From Pirellulales bacterium (GTDB taxonomy: Bacteria; Planctomycetota; Planctomycetia; Pirellulales; Thermoguttaceae), in assembly GCA_016931995.1 (NCBI GenBank), contig JAFGDS010000092.1, forward strand, positions 1 to 46,716: a stretch of 46,716 nt of DNA, in the 5' to 3' direction. Below are positions 25,250-33,883 of this stretch, piece by piece. The position numbers and the translations under genes are program-made. Position 1 is the stretch's first letter. Every line of letters starts with the position of its first letter. The notes beneath the pieces are model-generated. The model did not search any database and was not told where the DNA came from. It saw nothing but the letters and a program-made list of their open reading frames with translations.

Positions 25250-25687
25250 TCACTTGCTGGGAATATCGTACACGAATTCGATGGGGTCGGAATCGGGGGT
25301 AACGGTCAATTCGATGCCGCTTCGAGCAGGCGATTGGTATTTCGCGGGCACGTAGGACTTGCCGGTGTCCTCCATGTCCTTGATGTCCTCACCGCAAATC
25401 ACCATGGCTCGATACGTACCGGGCATCAGGCCGTCACCCTCGGCGAACGTCGTGAGGACGAACTCCCCCTCCTTGTCGAAGAACCCCTTGCCGGGTCGTT
25501 TGGGAAAGCCGGCGGCCGGCTCGGTACACGTGAAGATGATCATGCCGGGTTTGGGCCAAGCGCCGCCATCGAGCGTGATGCGGCCGTGGACGGGCACGGT
25601 TTCCGGGTTGCCCGAGCCGCAACCGCCAATCGCCGCGCACGCACAAAGCCCCGCGAACGCGCGACCCCACCGCGTCAAACCAGCCAT
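25250..25687 (-). CDS. Small lipoprotein, planctomycete type
   Basis: A 145-residue protein with a lipoprotein signal (lipobox AIGGC, acylated C23) and a beta-sandwich of the kind found in small planctomycete lipoproteins: VPVHGRITLDGGAWPKPGMI, then GEFVLTTFAEGDGLMPGTYR. This resembles carboxypeptidase-regulatory-like or transthyretin-like folds. The ATG at 25687 has AGGAG 8 bases upstream. A GTG at 25696 overlaps the upstream DUF1559 stop (GTGA) but sits too close to that ribosome site. The gene follows a DUF1559 gene directly, a pairing often seen in planctomycetes, and suggests a joint role at the cell envelope. Function unknown. Confidence 0.85.
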   Translation of the reverse strand: MAGLTRWGRAFAGLCACAAIGGCGSGNPETVPVHGRITLDGGAWPKPGMIIFTCTEPAAGFPKRPGKGFFDKEGEFVLTTFAEGDGLMPGTYRAMVICGEDIKDMEDTGKSYVPAKYQSPARSGIELTVTPDSDPIEFVYDIPSK

Positions 25688-25692
25688 AGGGC

Positions 25693-26715
25693 TCACTCCT
25701 GGTTGGGCACCAACTCTCCGCCGTCGCGCGTGCCCATGGCGTTGTACAGCCGGTAGTCAATCGACTCCAGAAAGAAGCGGATGCTACAATCCCCTATCGC
25801 GAAGTTCGCGCCGCCGGGATGGAGGCTCTTGTACCCCATCGTGTGCTGCCATCGCGCCAGGCCGCCGCTGCCGACGGAATCGATGCCGTCGTCGCTCATC
25901 ATATTGTTGATCGGGATGTGCGTTGGGCAAAGCGGAAAGTTGTGCCCGTAGGCCGAGTTGAACACGCTGTGGGCGGGCAGCGTCTCTCCCAGCATGATCG
26001 TCTGGCTCAGCCCATCGGTGACCTCCGCGAACGTGATCGCGATAGCCACGCGGCCGAACATGCCGGGAAACTCGCCGACGCGATCGCCATTCCAGCCGGA
26101 GCCGAAATTCCAGCCCTGGCAGCAGTAGCTCGGATAGCCCGCGTCGCAGTACACGCACGGCGGGCAGCACGGGTCGCGGTCGTGCGCCGGCCCCAGACAT
26201 GGCGCGTACCACAACCCGTGGCAACGCACGGGATTTTGGGTCGTCGACTGCGCGCGGTTCTCGAGGATGGGGGTTTCCGATTGCGGGTCGCTGGGGCAGG
26301 TGAGCGTGGGGATCGGCGTGGTCGCGGGCACCTGGTTGGCCGGGTGCAGCACGCTCAGATCGAACCGGAACAGGTTGAAGACGTTCTGTTGACCAAGAAA
26401 CGGGAGCACAAGCGAGATGGCCGTCCCGTTCTTTACGGTATTCGTGTATTCAGACCCGTAGGGGAGCGAGCCGTGGGCCGACTCATACTGGTGCATGGCC
26501 AGCGCCACCTGCCGGAGGTTGTTCGTGCAATGCACGCGCCGCGCCGCCTCCCGCGCGGCCTGAACCGCGGGCAGCAGCAGCGCCATCAGCACGCCGATGA
26601 TCGCGATAACGACCAGCAACTCGACCAGCGTAAAGCCGTCGCGCCGAGCCGCGCTCCCTCTCCCAAAGGGAGAGGGAAGAGCTCCGGAACACGTCCTGAC
26701 TGAAGTCTCTGGCAT
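25693..26715 (-). CDS. DUF1559 pseudopilin-like protein with repeat-derived leader
   Basis: A 340-residue DUF1559 protein. The prepilin-like signal [20 protein letters not shown] starts at about residue 24, and the family C-terminal motif is [21 protein letters not shown] cysteine-rich insert lies around 168-200 ([18 protein letters not shown]). The leader before the prepilin motif is unusually long, and residues about 13-21 (LPSPFGRGS) are encoded by a CCTCTCCC/GGGAGAGG hairpin repeat inserted in frame. The ATG at 26715 has CGGAG 6 bases upstream. An ATG closer to the prepilin motif is not available, so the long leader seems genuine. It is followed without a gap by the lipoprotein gene. Confidence 0.9.
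   Translation of the reverse strand: MPETSVRTCSGALPSPFGRGSAARRDGFTLVELLVVIAIIGVLMALLLPAVQAAREAARRVHCTNNLRQVALAMHQYESAHGSLPYGSEYTNTVKNGTAISLVLPFLGQQNVFNLFRFDLSVLHPANQVPATTPIPTLTCPSDPQSETPILENRAQSTTQNPVRCHGLWYAPCLGPAHDRDPCCPPCVYCDAGYPSYCCQGWNFGSGWNGDRVGEFPGMFGRVAIAITFAEVTDGLSQTIMLGETLPAHSVFNSAYGHNFPLCPTHIPINNMMSDDGIDSVGSGGLARWQHTMGYKSLHPGGANFAIGDCSIRFFLESIDYRLYNAMGTRDGGELVPNQE
26655..26677. repeat. CCTCTCCC hairpin inside a coding region
   Basis: TCCCTCTCCC-AAA-GGGAGAGGGA is a perfect 10-bp hairpin. It is within the leader-encoding part of the DUF1559 gene. Relatives lie in intergenic positions at 216-242 and 38165-38201. Confidence 0.85.
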
Positions 26716-26863
26716 AACTGACTCCGCTGTCTATGTTCCTTGAAGCGAGCCCGGCTCAGCGGGCGCTCCACCCTCCCCCTTCCCGGACCACCTCTCGCGG
26801 TTCCTCGAGACACGCGCACGGTAACGGCGAGCACGTCCCGGACGTCAACGCATCCTTCCTCGG

Positions 26864-28435
26864 TCACCTCCGCGCACGTCGGATTCCACAAAGGACGACC
26901 AACAATCCGATCGCCAGAAGCGCCAGCACGGACGGCTCGGGCACGACGATGCCTGCAACCCCCTGCTGCATGATCTGCTCAATCTGCGTCTCATTGAGCG
27001 CGCCGCGAAGCAGGGCGAAGTCGTCAATCACGCCGTTGAACGGGGTACTCGGGCTGCTGTTGGTGATGCGCGCCGCCAGCGAGGCGGATTCCGCGTTGGG
27101 CAGCGTGTAGCCGCCTTTGGCAAGAAGGGCGCCCGCATCACCATTGACGTAGATGGCCGAAATCATGCCGTCGGCGCCGACCACGACGGCGAAATGGGCA
27201 AACTCATCAGTCGGCAGGCTGCTGAGGACGACGCGCTTGCCCGTGTCGTTGGTGGTCCGCACCAGGATCCCGTCCGAGGCGTTGTGCAGGCCGATCGTGA
27301 ACCCGAACCCATCGAGGTTCTGCGCGGCAACGATCCCGTCCACGTTGATCCAGTCCGCCGACTTGAGCCAGAACACGGCGGTGAAGGCTTCGCCCGCGCC
27401 GGGCATATCGGTGGGCGACTCGATTCGTGCGTGTTCGCTGAACCCGCTGCCGAAGGCGGCGCCGCTGCCCTGAGCGCCCGCCACGACGGCCACACCGACG
27501 TCGCGCGGCGCCGAGCCGCCCGCGATCGCGTCGTACCCGACCAGGATCCCGTCGTTGCCGTGGCCGCTGGAGTCGGCGACGACGCTGCCGGTGGTTTCAT
27601 CCAGTGCGTAGTGGATCGAGGTGGTCAGACCTGAACCCGCCACGCCGCCGCCGATGATGCTGGCGACCTGTCCGGCCGTGACGGTGCCCGGGATGATGGC
27701 AAAATCGTCCACCAGCCCGGTGAGCGACGTGAAGTTGCGGTTGCTGGTAACCCGGCCTCCGAGGCGGAAGCCCTCGTTGTCGTTGCCGAAGAAGGGGCTG
27801 GTCGTTCCTGCGTCCACGACGGGATTGCCATTGACATATACGCCCGTGACGCCGGATGTTCCTTCAAACTGAACGAGGAAATGCGCGAAGGCATTTGCCG
27901 GCAGGCTGGCCGTTACTGCCTCGAAGACGTCCGTGCCGGCGCCCGCGTCCCCGTCACTGGACCAGGCCAATACCGCGTCCCGGGTGCCGTGCTGGCCGAG
28001 CGTCCACTGAAGGCCGTTGTAGTTGTACGAAGCGATCATGCCGTTGGACGTGGTCCAACTGGGCAGGTTCAGCCAGAACGAGACTGCGAAGCTGTCACCC
28101 GAGCCCGGCAATTGCGGGGCCAACGGAACGCCGATCATCAGGTCGTGGTTCACGCCGTCCACGCTGCGCGTGCCCAGGGCCACCGCCGTGTCCACTGCGC
28201 CGGGATCGACCGTGGCGTGCGACGCGTCAATCGCCGGGAGCTCCTGGAAGTGCAAGTGGCGGTAGAACGTGGCGTCGTCGTTGTTGGCCCCGGCGTCCTG
28301 AAACGCGGTTCCGGAATCATCCCCGAAGGGATAATGGACGATCACGTCCGACGGCGGGATCAGTTGGGCGCTGGCAATCGTGGCGACCATCAACAAGATC
28401 GCCGCGGCGAGGCCCGAAAGCACGGTGCGTCTCAT
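26864..28435 (-). CDS. Exported double-LamG PEP-CTERM protein
   Basis: A 523-residue protein with a signal peptide (about 1-23, ending ATIASA) and two concanavalin-like LamG domains: about 25-250 (VIVHYPFGDDSGTAFQDAG, then SFAVSFWLNLPSW) and about 255-490 (IHYALDETTGSVVADSSGHG, then AFTAVFWLKSADW). It ends with a PEP-CTERM signal (VPEPSVLALLAIGLLVVL then RRARR). LamG domains bind carbohydrate or protein ligands, so it is probably a surface glycan-binding protein. GGGAGA is placed 7 bases before the ATG at 28435. It is a tandem paralog of the gene directly upstream but lacks that protein's dockerin repeats. Confidence 0.88.
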   Translation of the reverse strand: MRRTVLSGLAAAILLMVATIASAQLIPPSDVIVHYPFGDDSGTAFQDAGANNDDATFYRHLHFQELPAIDASHATVDPGAVDTAVALGTRSVDGVNHDLMIGVPLAPQLPGSGDSFAVSFWLNLPSWTTSNGMIASYNYNGLQWTLGQHGTRDAVLAWSSDGDAGAGTDVFEAVTASLPANAFAHFLVQFEGTSGVTGVYVNGNPVVDAGTTSPFFGNDNEGFRLGGRVTSNRNFTSLTGLVDDFAIIPGTVTAGQVASIIGGGVAGSGLTTSIHYALDETTGSVVADSSGHGNDGILVGYDAIAGGSAPRDVGVAVVAGAQGSGAAFGSGFSEHARIESPTDMPGAGEAFTAVFWLKSADWINVDGIVAAQNLDGFGFTIGLHNASDGILVRTTNDTGKRVVLSSLPTDEFAHFAVVVGADGMISAIYVNGDAGALLAKGGYTLPNAESASLAARITNSSPSTPFNGVIDDFALLRGALNETQIEQIMQQGVAGIVVPEPSVLALLAIGLLVVLCGIRRARR

Positions 28436-28600
28436 GGCGTGTTCTCCCAAGTGTGCAGCAGAAGCCAATGTGACAAAACCAGGATGAAGCGCCTCTTCCC
28501 TGTTCCGTCCTTTCCGTCACGCCGATCGTCGAGCCGGGGCACCTCCCCTCGCCCGTGAGAGGTGCGCGAGGGCGAAGGAAGGCCCATTCCGGCCGATCTC

Positions 28601-30394
28601 TCACCTGCGTCGCGCGAGCGCCAACGCCGCGCACGCTCCGATCAGAATCGCCAGGGTGGACGGCTCAGGCACCGTGCCGCCCACGGGCGGCGCTGCCGAC
28701 CAGTTGGCCGCGAGGATCGCCAGGTCCAGGTCATCCACCTTGGTGTCGTTGTTGAAATCGCCGTCGAGGCGCCCGCCCGCCACGGTGCCAAGCCAGTTCT
28801 TGGCCACCACGGCGGCGTCTGTGGCGTCGACCACGCCGTCGTTGCCGGTGTCGCCGGGGACGCTCCCCACGGACACGATGGAGCTGACGCCCCCGGCGAT
28901 GATCTGCTCGATCTGCGCCTCGGTCAGAATCCCCCGGATCACGGCGTAGTCGTCCAAGGCGCCTTCCACGCCGTAGCCGTCCAGGTTGCCGCTGCGGATT
29001 CGGCCGGACAGGGCCACGACGCCGTCGTCGCCCGCAAGCCAGCCGTTGGTGACGTCGGGCGCGACCAAGTCCCCGTTGAGGTAGATCGCCCGAATGCCGT
29101 CCACGTCGTCGAACGTGATGGCAAAGTGGGCAAACTCGTTGGCCGGCAGAGTCGTGAGCGTAATGCCTTTCATCTGGGCGGCGCCGAAGTTCGTCCGGAC
29201 GATGATGCCGTTGGACGCGTTGTGAAGGCCGATCGTGAAGCTCAGCCCGCCGAGATTCTGCGTCATAATCAGGGCATCGTCGTTGACCCAATCGGGACAT
29301 TTTGCCCAGAAGCTCACCGTGAAGTCGTCGCCGGCGGCCGGCATGTTCGTGGGCGTTTCGACAAGGCCGTACTCGTTCCACCCACTGCGGAACTGGCTGG
29401 CGTTTCCATGGACGCCGTCCACCGACGCGGGCCCAACGTCCCGCGGCTCGCGGCCGTCACCCACCGGATCATAACCATGCACCGTGCCGTGATGGGCGCC
29501 GGCCGACGAATCTTGCACAGTCGTGCCGGCGGTCTCGTCCAGGGCCCAATGACCGATCACTGTTCCCGGATGGCTCGCGGCGTACGAGGCTGCCCCGTAC
29601 CAGGCGAGTTCGGTCGCTTGACCGGAATCCACTTCGCCGCCAATGATAGCGAAATCGTCCAGCAGGCCCGTCAAACCGCCGAGACCTCGGTCCGTTCGGA
29701 TCCGGCCACCCAGCAGAAAGCTTTCTTCCGTGCTTCCCCAGAAGTAGCTTGTTCCGCCTGCGTCGGCGACCGGAAACGTGTCGACGAACAGGTTGGTCAC
29801 GCCGGCCGTGCCATCAAACTGGATGAGGAAGTGGCTATACGCGTTGGGCGTGAGGCCGCCCGTCACGATCTGGGCAACGTCGGTGCCGGCCGACGGATCG
29901 CCGTCGCTGGACCACACAAGCAGCGAGTCGGTCGCGCTGTCCAGGCCAATGGACCATTCCAGCCCGCCGTGGTTGTACGCGGTCACCATGCCGTAGCCCG
30001 TCGTCCAGTTCGGCACGTTGAGCCAGAACGAGACAGCAAACGTGTCGCCGGCGCCCGGCAGCCCCGCCAATGTGGGAATGTCGACAAAGACCTGGTGCGG
30101 CACGGTCTCGATGCCGACGTTGACGTTCTGAGTCCCCAAGGCCACGCCGCCGCCAAACAGACCGTACTGCGCCACGTTGGCAACGTCCAGCGTTGGGATC
30201 TCGCTCACGTACGGCGGTCGATAGAAGGTCGCGTTGTTGCCGTAGGAACCGGCATCCACGAAGTAGTTGCCCGACGTGTCGTCGAACGGATAGTGCGCGA
30301 TCACGTCCGACAACGGAATCGAGGGCGCGGCGGCGGCCGCGACTGCCATCGCGCACCAGAGCAGCAAAACGCTCACCGGCAAAGCTCGTTTCAT
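28601..30394 (-). CDS. Exported double-LamG protein with dockerin and PEP-CTERM
   Basis: A 597-residue exported protein. The signal peptide ends around AAAAAPS (about 23). Two LamG domains follow (about 25-260, starting VIAHYPFDDTSGNYFVDAG, and about 265-500, starting IGHWALDETAGTTVQDSSAG). Dockerin-type calcium loops (GDTGNDGVVDATD and GDFNNDTKVDDLD) lie at about 512-562, then the C-terminal PEP-CTERM tail VPEPSTLAILIG plus RRR. GGGAG precedes the ATG at 30394. It is the first gene of a minus-strand block that runs through the second LamG protein, DUF1559, lipoprotein, GH2 and GH28 genes. A candidate XylR-type operator lies about 170 bases upstream. Confidence 0.88.
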   Translation of the reverse strand: MKRALPVSVLLLWCAMAVAAAAAPSIPLSDVIAHYPFDDTSGNYFVDAGSYGNNATFYRPPYVSEIPTLDVANVAQYGLFGGGVALGTQNVNVGIETVPHQVFVDIPTLAGLPGAGDTFAVSFWLNVPNWTTGYGMVTAYNHGGLEWSIGLDSATDSLLVWSSDGDPSAGTDVAQIVTGGLTPNAYSHFLIQFDGTAGVTNLFVDTFPVADAGGTSYFWGSTEESFLLGGRIRTDRGLGGLTGLLDDFAIIGGEVDSGQATELAWYGAASYAASHPGTVIGHWALDETAGTTVQDSSAGAHHGTVHGYDPVGDGREPRDVGPASVDGVHGNASQFRSGWNEYGLVETPTNMPAAGDDFTVSFWAKCPDWVNDDALIMTQNLGGLSFTIGLHNASNGIIVRTNFGAAQMKGITLTTLPANEFAHFAITFDDVDGIRAIYLNGDLVAPDVTNGWLAGDDGVVALSGRIRSGNLDGYGVEGALDDYAVIRGILTEAQIEQIIAGGVSSIVSVGSVPGDTGNDGVVDATDAAVVAKNWLGTVAGGRLDGDFNNDTKVDDLDLAILAANWSAAPPVGGTVPEPSTLAILIGACAALALARRR

Positions 30395-30564
30395 GACGCG
30401 TCTCCCAGTCAAAGGTCCAGGACGAGGCCCCAAGCATTCGGCCGCGGAAGGCTTCCGATCCGCGACGACCCAACCGTGTCTTGCGCGCCCGCCAGCCGCC
30501 GCGCCAAGGGACACAGCCTCCCTCCATGCTCAGGTTAGGCAGTCGCATAGTGCCGCGTAAAGCC

Positions 30565-30594
30565 GCATTTTGCGAAAGAAGCGCGCATTTTGCG
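30565..30594. promoter_or_regulatory. Candidate XylR/AraC-family operator, LamG block
   Basis: GCATTTTGCG occurs twice in the same orientation, at 30565-30574 and 30585-30594, exactly 20 bases (two helical turns) apart. The second copy is extended to the palindrome GCGCAAAATGCGC-like GCGCATTTTGCGC. It lies about 170 bases upstream of the first LamG gene. The same decamer pair with the same spacing lies ahead of the xylR-type gene at 35156-35185. Tandem half-sites of this spacing are what AraC-family dimers bind. Confidence 0.55.
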
Positions 30595-30634
30595 CACACG
30601 CGTATCCAAAGGCCACATACATCAGCGGCATGAT

Positions 30635-31795
30635 TCACGTTTCGGACGTTTGTCCAATGGGTGCAGTGCGGTGCGGTCCCGCAGCAGGGCCAGCGGGGCC
30701 AGCGGCGCCGGCGCGACGCCGGCCAACGGTATCGTAGAAAACCAGCACGTTCTCCAGCGGCGTGTCGGGTTGGATGTGATGACTGGGGGCGATGATGAAA
30801 CCTCCGTCGCGGCCGACTTCGTCGATAAGGCGGTTGACTTCCTCCCGGATCTCGACCACGGTGGCCTTCTGCAGCCAGCCCTGCACGTCCACGGCCCCGT
30901 GCAGGGCAATCTCGGCGCCGAAGTTCCGCTTCAATTCGTAAGGGTCCATGCCGGCCGCCTGGACCTGAACCGCTTGCAGCGAGTCCATGCCGCATTCGAT
31001 GAAACGCGGGATCAATGCCCGGCAGGAGCCGCAACAGTGGTGTGTCACCTTCGCGCCGAAGCCGTGGACCATGTCGAAGAACTCTTTCTTCTTCGCGGCG
31101 AAGAGGCGGTCGAACGTGGCCGGCGAGAGGAGCGGTCCCCGCTGGCTGCCGAAGTCGTCGCCGCAGAGCACCAGGTCGATCCGCCCCCGGGCGGCGTCGA
31201 GGATTCGCTCCACGTGGCGCAGATAGAAGTCGTGTCGCTTCTGAACGAGATACAGGTAGACCGGGTTCTCTTCGCCAATGTCGAGCAGGACTTGTTCCAC
31301 GCCGCGGCCAAACGCCACGCCGTTGATGAAGTCCTGAACGTGAAAATCGCCGGCGGCGATCGCGCAATCGGGATACCGCCGGCACAGGGCCGGCACGGCG
31401 TCGTAGTCGTACCAGTCCGGATCGGGCCACGGGAACGCCTCGGCCTGCTGGACCGTTGTCCACGCGGCGTAGGGCGCCCCGACGGGCTCGGCGTATTCGC
31501 CGTATTCGTTGGCCATCGGGCGGCGACGCACGCCCCAAACGTTCATCACGGAGCCGTCGTCGAAAGTCGGCATCGGCGGCCCGACGTACGGCGCTCGGAT
31601 GTAGCGAATGTCCGTGCCGAGCCGCTCGGCCACCGTGTTGTCGCCAAAGAAAAACGGCTTCGGATCCGCCCGCACGGCAAGCCCGAAATGGGCCAAGAGC
31701 CGGCCGTGGATTTCCGGCGTGGCGTAGTAGTCGCACGGGGCGCGGTCCGGCTGGACGTGCGCTAGCGCGGCGAGCACCCGATCTCGTGGCGTCAT
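30635..31795 (-). CDS. Uroporphyrinogen-decarboxylase-family protein, MtaA/CmuA-like
   Basis: A 386-residue cytoplasmic protein of the URO-D superfamily, starting MTPRDRVLAALAHVQPDRAP, the usual entry strand of the methyltransferase-like branch. The cluster THHCCGSCRALIP at about 253-265 resembles the zinc-binding His/Cys motif of cobamide methyltransferases of this family, so it is more likely a methyltransferase-like enzyme than a heme enzyme. Such genes often occur inside planctomycete carbohydrate loci, where their role is unknown. The C-terminus ends in a Gly/Ala/Pro-rich tail of about 28 residues. The start is 6 bases after the GH30-like stop, so the two are in one operon. Confidence 0.85.
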   Translation of the reverse strand: MTPRDRVLAALAHVQPDRAPCDYYATPEIHGRLLAHFGLAVRADPKPFFFGDNTVAERLGTDIRYIRAPYVGPPMPTFDDGSVMNVWGVRRRPMANEYGEYAEPVGAPYAAWTTVQQAEAFPWPDPDWYDYDAVPALCRRYPDCAIAAGDFHVQDFINGVAFGRGVEQVLLDIGEENPVYLYLVQKRHDFYLRHVERILDAARGRIDLVLCGDDFGSQRGPLLSPATFDRLFAAKKKEFFDMVHGFGAKVTHHCCGSCRALIPRFIECGMDSLQAVQVQAAGMDPYELKRNFGAEIALHGAVDVQGWLQKATVVEIREEVNRLIDEVGRDGGFIIAPSHHIQPDTPLENVLVFYDTVGRRRAGAAGPAGPAAGPHRTAPIGQTSET

Positions 31796-31801
31796 CAACT
31801 T

Positions 31802-33811
31802 CTATTCCTCGTCCTCGAACTCCGCGCGACATACCTTCCCTGCCACGTTCGTCAAGGTGACGATGGCCCCCGGCGGCACAACGATCGCATCGGGAACCGG
31901 CTGACCGTCCTTCACGAGACGGGCGTTCTCGTGATAAGGATCGACGATCTCCGCCATCGTAAACCGGCCATCCGGCCAGTTCACCGTGACGGAGCGAGGC
32001 CCGGTTGAACGATTCAGCGCCACGACCGTTCGCCGTCCGTCGGCGCCGGCGAACGCGCAGACCAGCACGTCCGGGTCGCCTGATCGCGCCTCGACGCGCA
32101 CCATGCCCTCGCGGATCCGCCGGCTGAACGCCCCGAACACGCGCAACTGGTGGCTCGACGCCTTGGGTACGAATCCATGTTCCGCGTCGGGCACGAAGAG
32201 TGTCCGCGTCCAACCGTACGACGGCTCGGCGACGTTCAAGAGCGTCCAACAGTAGCAGATCGCCGCGGCGTCGGCCAAGACCAGGTTTTTGTGGTACAAC
32301 TGGCCCATCGACAAAGCAAGCCGGTAGCTCCGCCATTGATACTCTTGGGAATTGACGCACAGCTCGGTGGAAAGAAACGGCTTGCCTTCGGAGAGTTCCC
32401 GCCACCGAAGCAGGGGCGCGTCGAAACGGTCCGGATCGCCCAGACAATTCTGGAAATCGTACAAGTGCGTGGCGGTGAAGTCGGTGACCGCCCACGCCTC
32501 GGGCGACTTGCGCAAGTCCGCCAGCCATTCCAGCCCAGCACCGAGACGACTCGCGTCGCTCATGTGGATCCGCACGTCCGCGAAGCCGTTTTCATCGAGC
32601 GCCTTGCGCAGGGCCAGCGTCATTTCCTCCCAAAGGGGCGAGGGCTGGCGGATCTCGTTCTGAACGCCGACCACGTCGGGCGGCGCGCCAGCCCGCTCCT
32701 TCGACGCGCGGCAATAGGCCAGCATCGCGCGGACGTACTCCTTGGGGTTCACCACGCCGCGGCGCGGCCGGCCCTTCGGGTCGCGCCAGTCCCGCAGGGT
32801 CCACGGCGGCAGCTTCCAAAACTCGAACCACACCTTGCCGCCCAACGCCCGCAACGTTCGGATGTACTGGAAATCGCTGATCTCACCATTGGGAAAGTTG
32901 TCGCCATAGTAATGCGGCGTCGCGTCGGCCAGGCGGTCCCAATTGTCGGCCTCGCGGTTGAGTCGCGTGCCGATGGGGTACTCTCGCTGGATCAACAGGT
33001 TGTACTCGCACGCCAGCTCCCACCATCGGCGCTTGCCCTCGGGGCTCAGTTGGGCATACGCCGTGGGCGTGGCGATGCCGCCGAAACCCAGCATCGTCTG
33101 ATGACGCGCGGCTGGATCGACGGTGATGGCGCACGTCTTGCCGGCCGGCGCAACGCACGATCCGCGCACGACATTCTTGTCGCCCTCCAGACGAAGCTGG
33201 TGGTTGACGAGGTCAATCGGGCAGCGCTGGGCAAACACTTCCTTCCCATTCAACGCAACCGCCAGATGGAGCCGGTAGTCCATCGTCACGCCGACTGCCC
33301 TGATCTTGCCCTCGATCGCGGCTCGCCGCGCGTCGGTAACGTATTCGGGGTGCTTTGCGCGCGTAGCGCCCCTGATGCGGCCCAGTCCGGTGGAATCGTA
33401 AAATCGCTGGCGGACTTCCAGCGCGGAGTCGGACAGGATCACGCTCACGCCGCCGTCCGGCCCGGTGAAGACCCATTCGAGTTTGCTGCCGGCTGGGAGC
33501 GCCTCGTCGAACACGAGCGTCCGCTGGAGCAGGCCCGGAAGGAATTCGTCGAAGTAGTGTGCGGGCTGCGCCCGGCCTCGTCCCCAAATCTCCGCCCGCG
33601 TCTGGCCGGGGTCCAACGTGAAGCGCTGGCTTGGCCCGGGGGCAGCGGACGCGGTCCAATCGGGCAGGCGCACAAAGTCCGCTTCCTCGGGCGGCTTGGC
33701 GCCGGGCCGCGACGCAGCCGCCTGTCGGGCGTCCTGCGCCGGCGCCGGAGTGAGAAGGCCGGTCAGCCCCACGGCCAACACGGCGCTTTGGACAACCCGC
33801 GTCACATTCAT
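31802..33811 (-). CDS. Secreted GH30-like clan-A glycosidase
   Basis: A 669-residue exported protein. The signal peptide ends near LTPAPAQ (about 26). Residues 40-240 are an N-terminal beta-sandwich-like region. The catalytic barrel begins at about 260 with MLGFGGIATPTAYAQLS, resembling the GFGG entry of GH30. The acid/base is E386 in VGVQNEIRQP, and the nucleophile is probably E483 in FLSTELCVN. A C-terminal beta domain carries RTVVALNRSTGPRSVTVNW. Both glutamates follow strands as expected for clan GH-A. AAGGAGA is 8 bases from the ATG at 33811. It lies 72 bases downstream of the xylR-type gene and directly upstream of the URO-D gene, suggesting a three-gene operon. The precise family is not certain. 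Confidence 0.83.
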   Translation of the reverse strand: MNVTRVVQSAVLAVGLTGLLTPAPAQDARQAAASRPGAKPPEEADFVRLPDWTASAAPGPSQRFTLDPGQTRAEIWGRGRAQPAHYFDEFLPGLLQRTLVFDEALPAGSKLEWVFTGPDGGVSVILSDSALEVRQRFYDSTGLGRIRGATRAKHPEYVTDARRAAIEGKIRAVGVTMDYRLHLAVALNGKEVFAQRCPIDLVNHQLRLEGDKNVVRGSCVAPAGKTCAITVDPAARHQTMLGFGGIATPTAYAQLSPEGKRRWWELACEYNLLIQREYPIGTRLNREADNWDRLADATPHYYGDNFPNGEISDFQYIRTLRALGGKVWFEFWKLPPWTLRDWRDPKGRPRRGVVNPKEYVRAMLAYCRASKERAGAPPDVVGVQNEIRQPSPLWEEMTLALRKALDENGFADVRIHMSDASRLGAGLEWLADLRKSPEAWAVTDFTATHLYDFQNCLGDPDRFDAPLLRWRELSEGKPFLSTELCVNSQEYQWRSYRLALSMGQLYHKNLVLADAAAICYCWTLLNVAEPSYGWTRTLFVPDAEHGFVPKASSHQLRVFGAFSRRIREGMVRVEARSGDPDVLVCAFAGADGRRTVVALNRSTGPRSVTVNWPDGRFTMAEIVDPYHENARLVKDGQPVPDAIVVPPGAIVTLTNVAGKVCRAEFEDEE

Positions 33812-33883
33812 CGTCACTGTCTCCTTGGTCAACGGGCTACGCCACGTAAATCCGCGCCACCCCGGGGGCACGACCGCCGGCCC

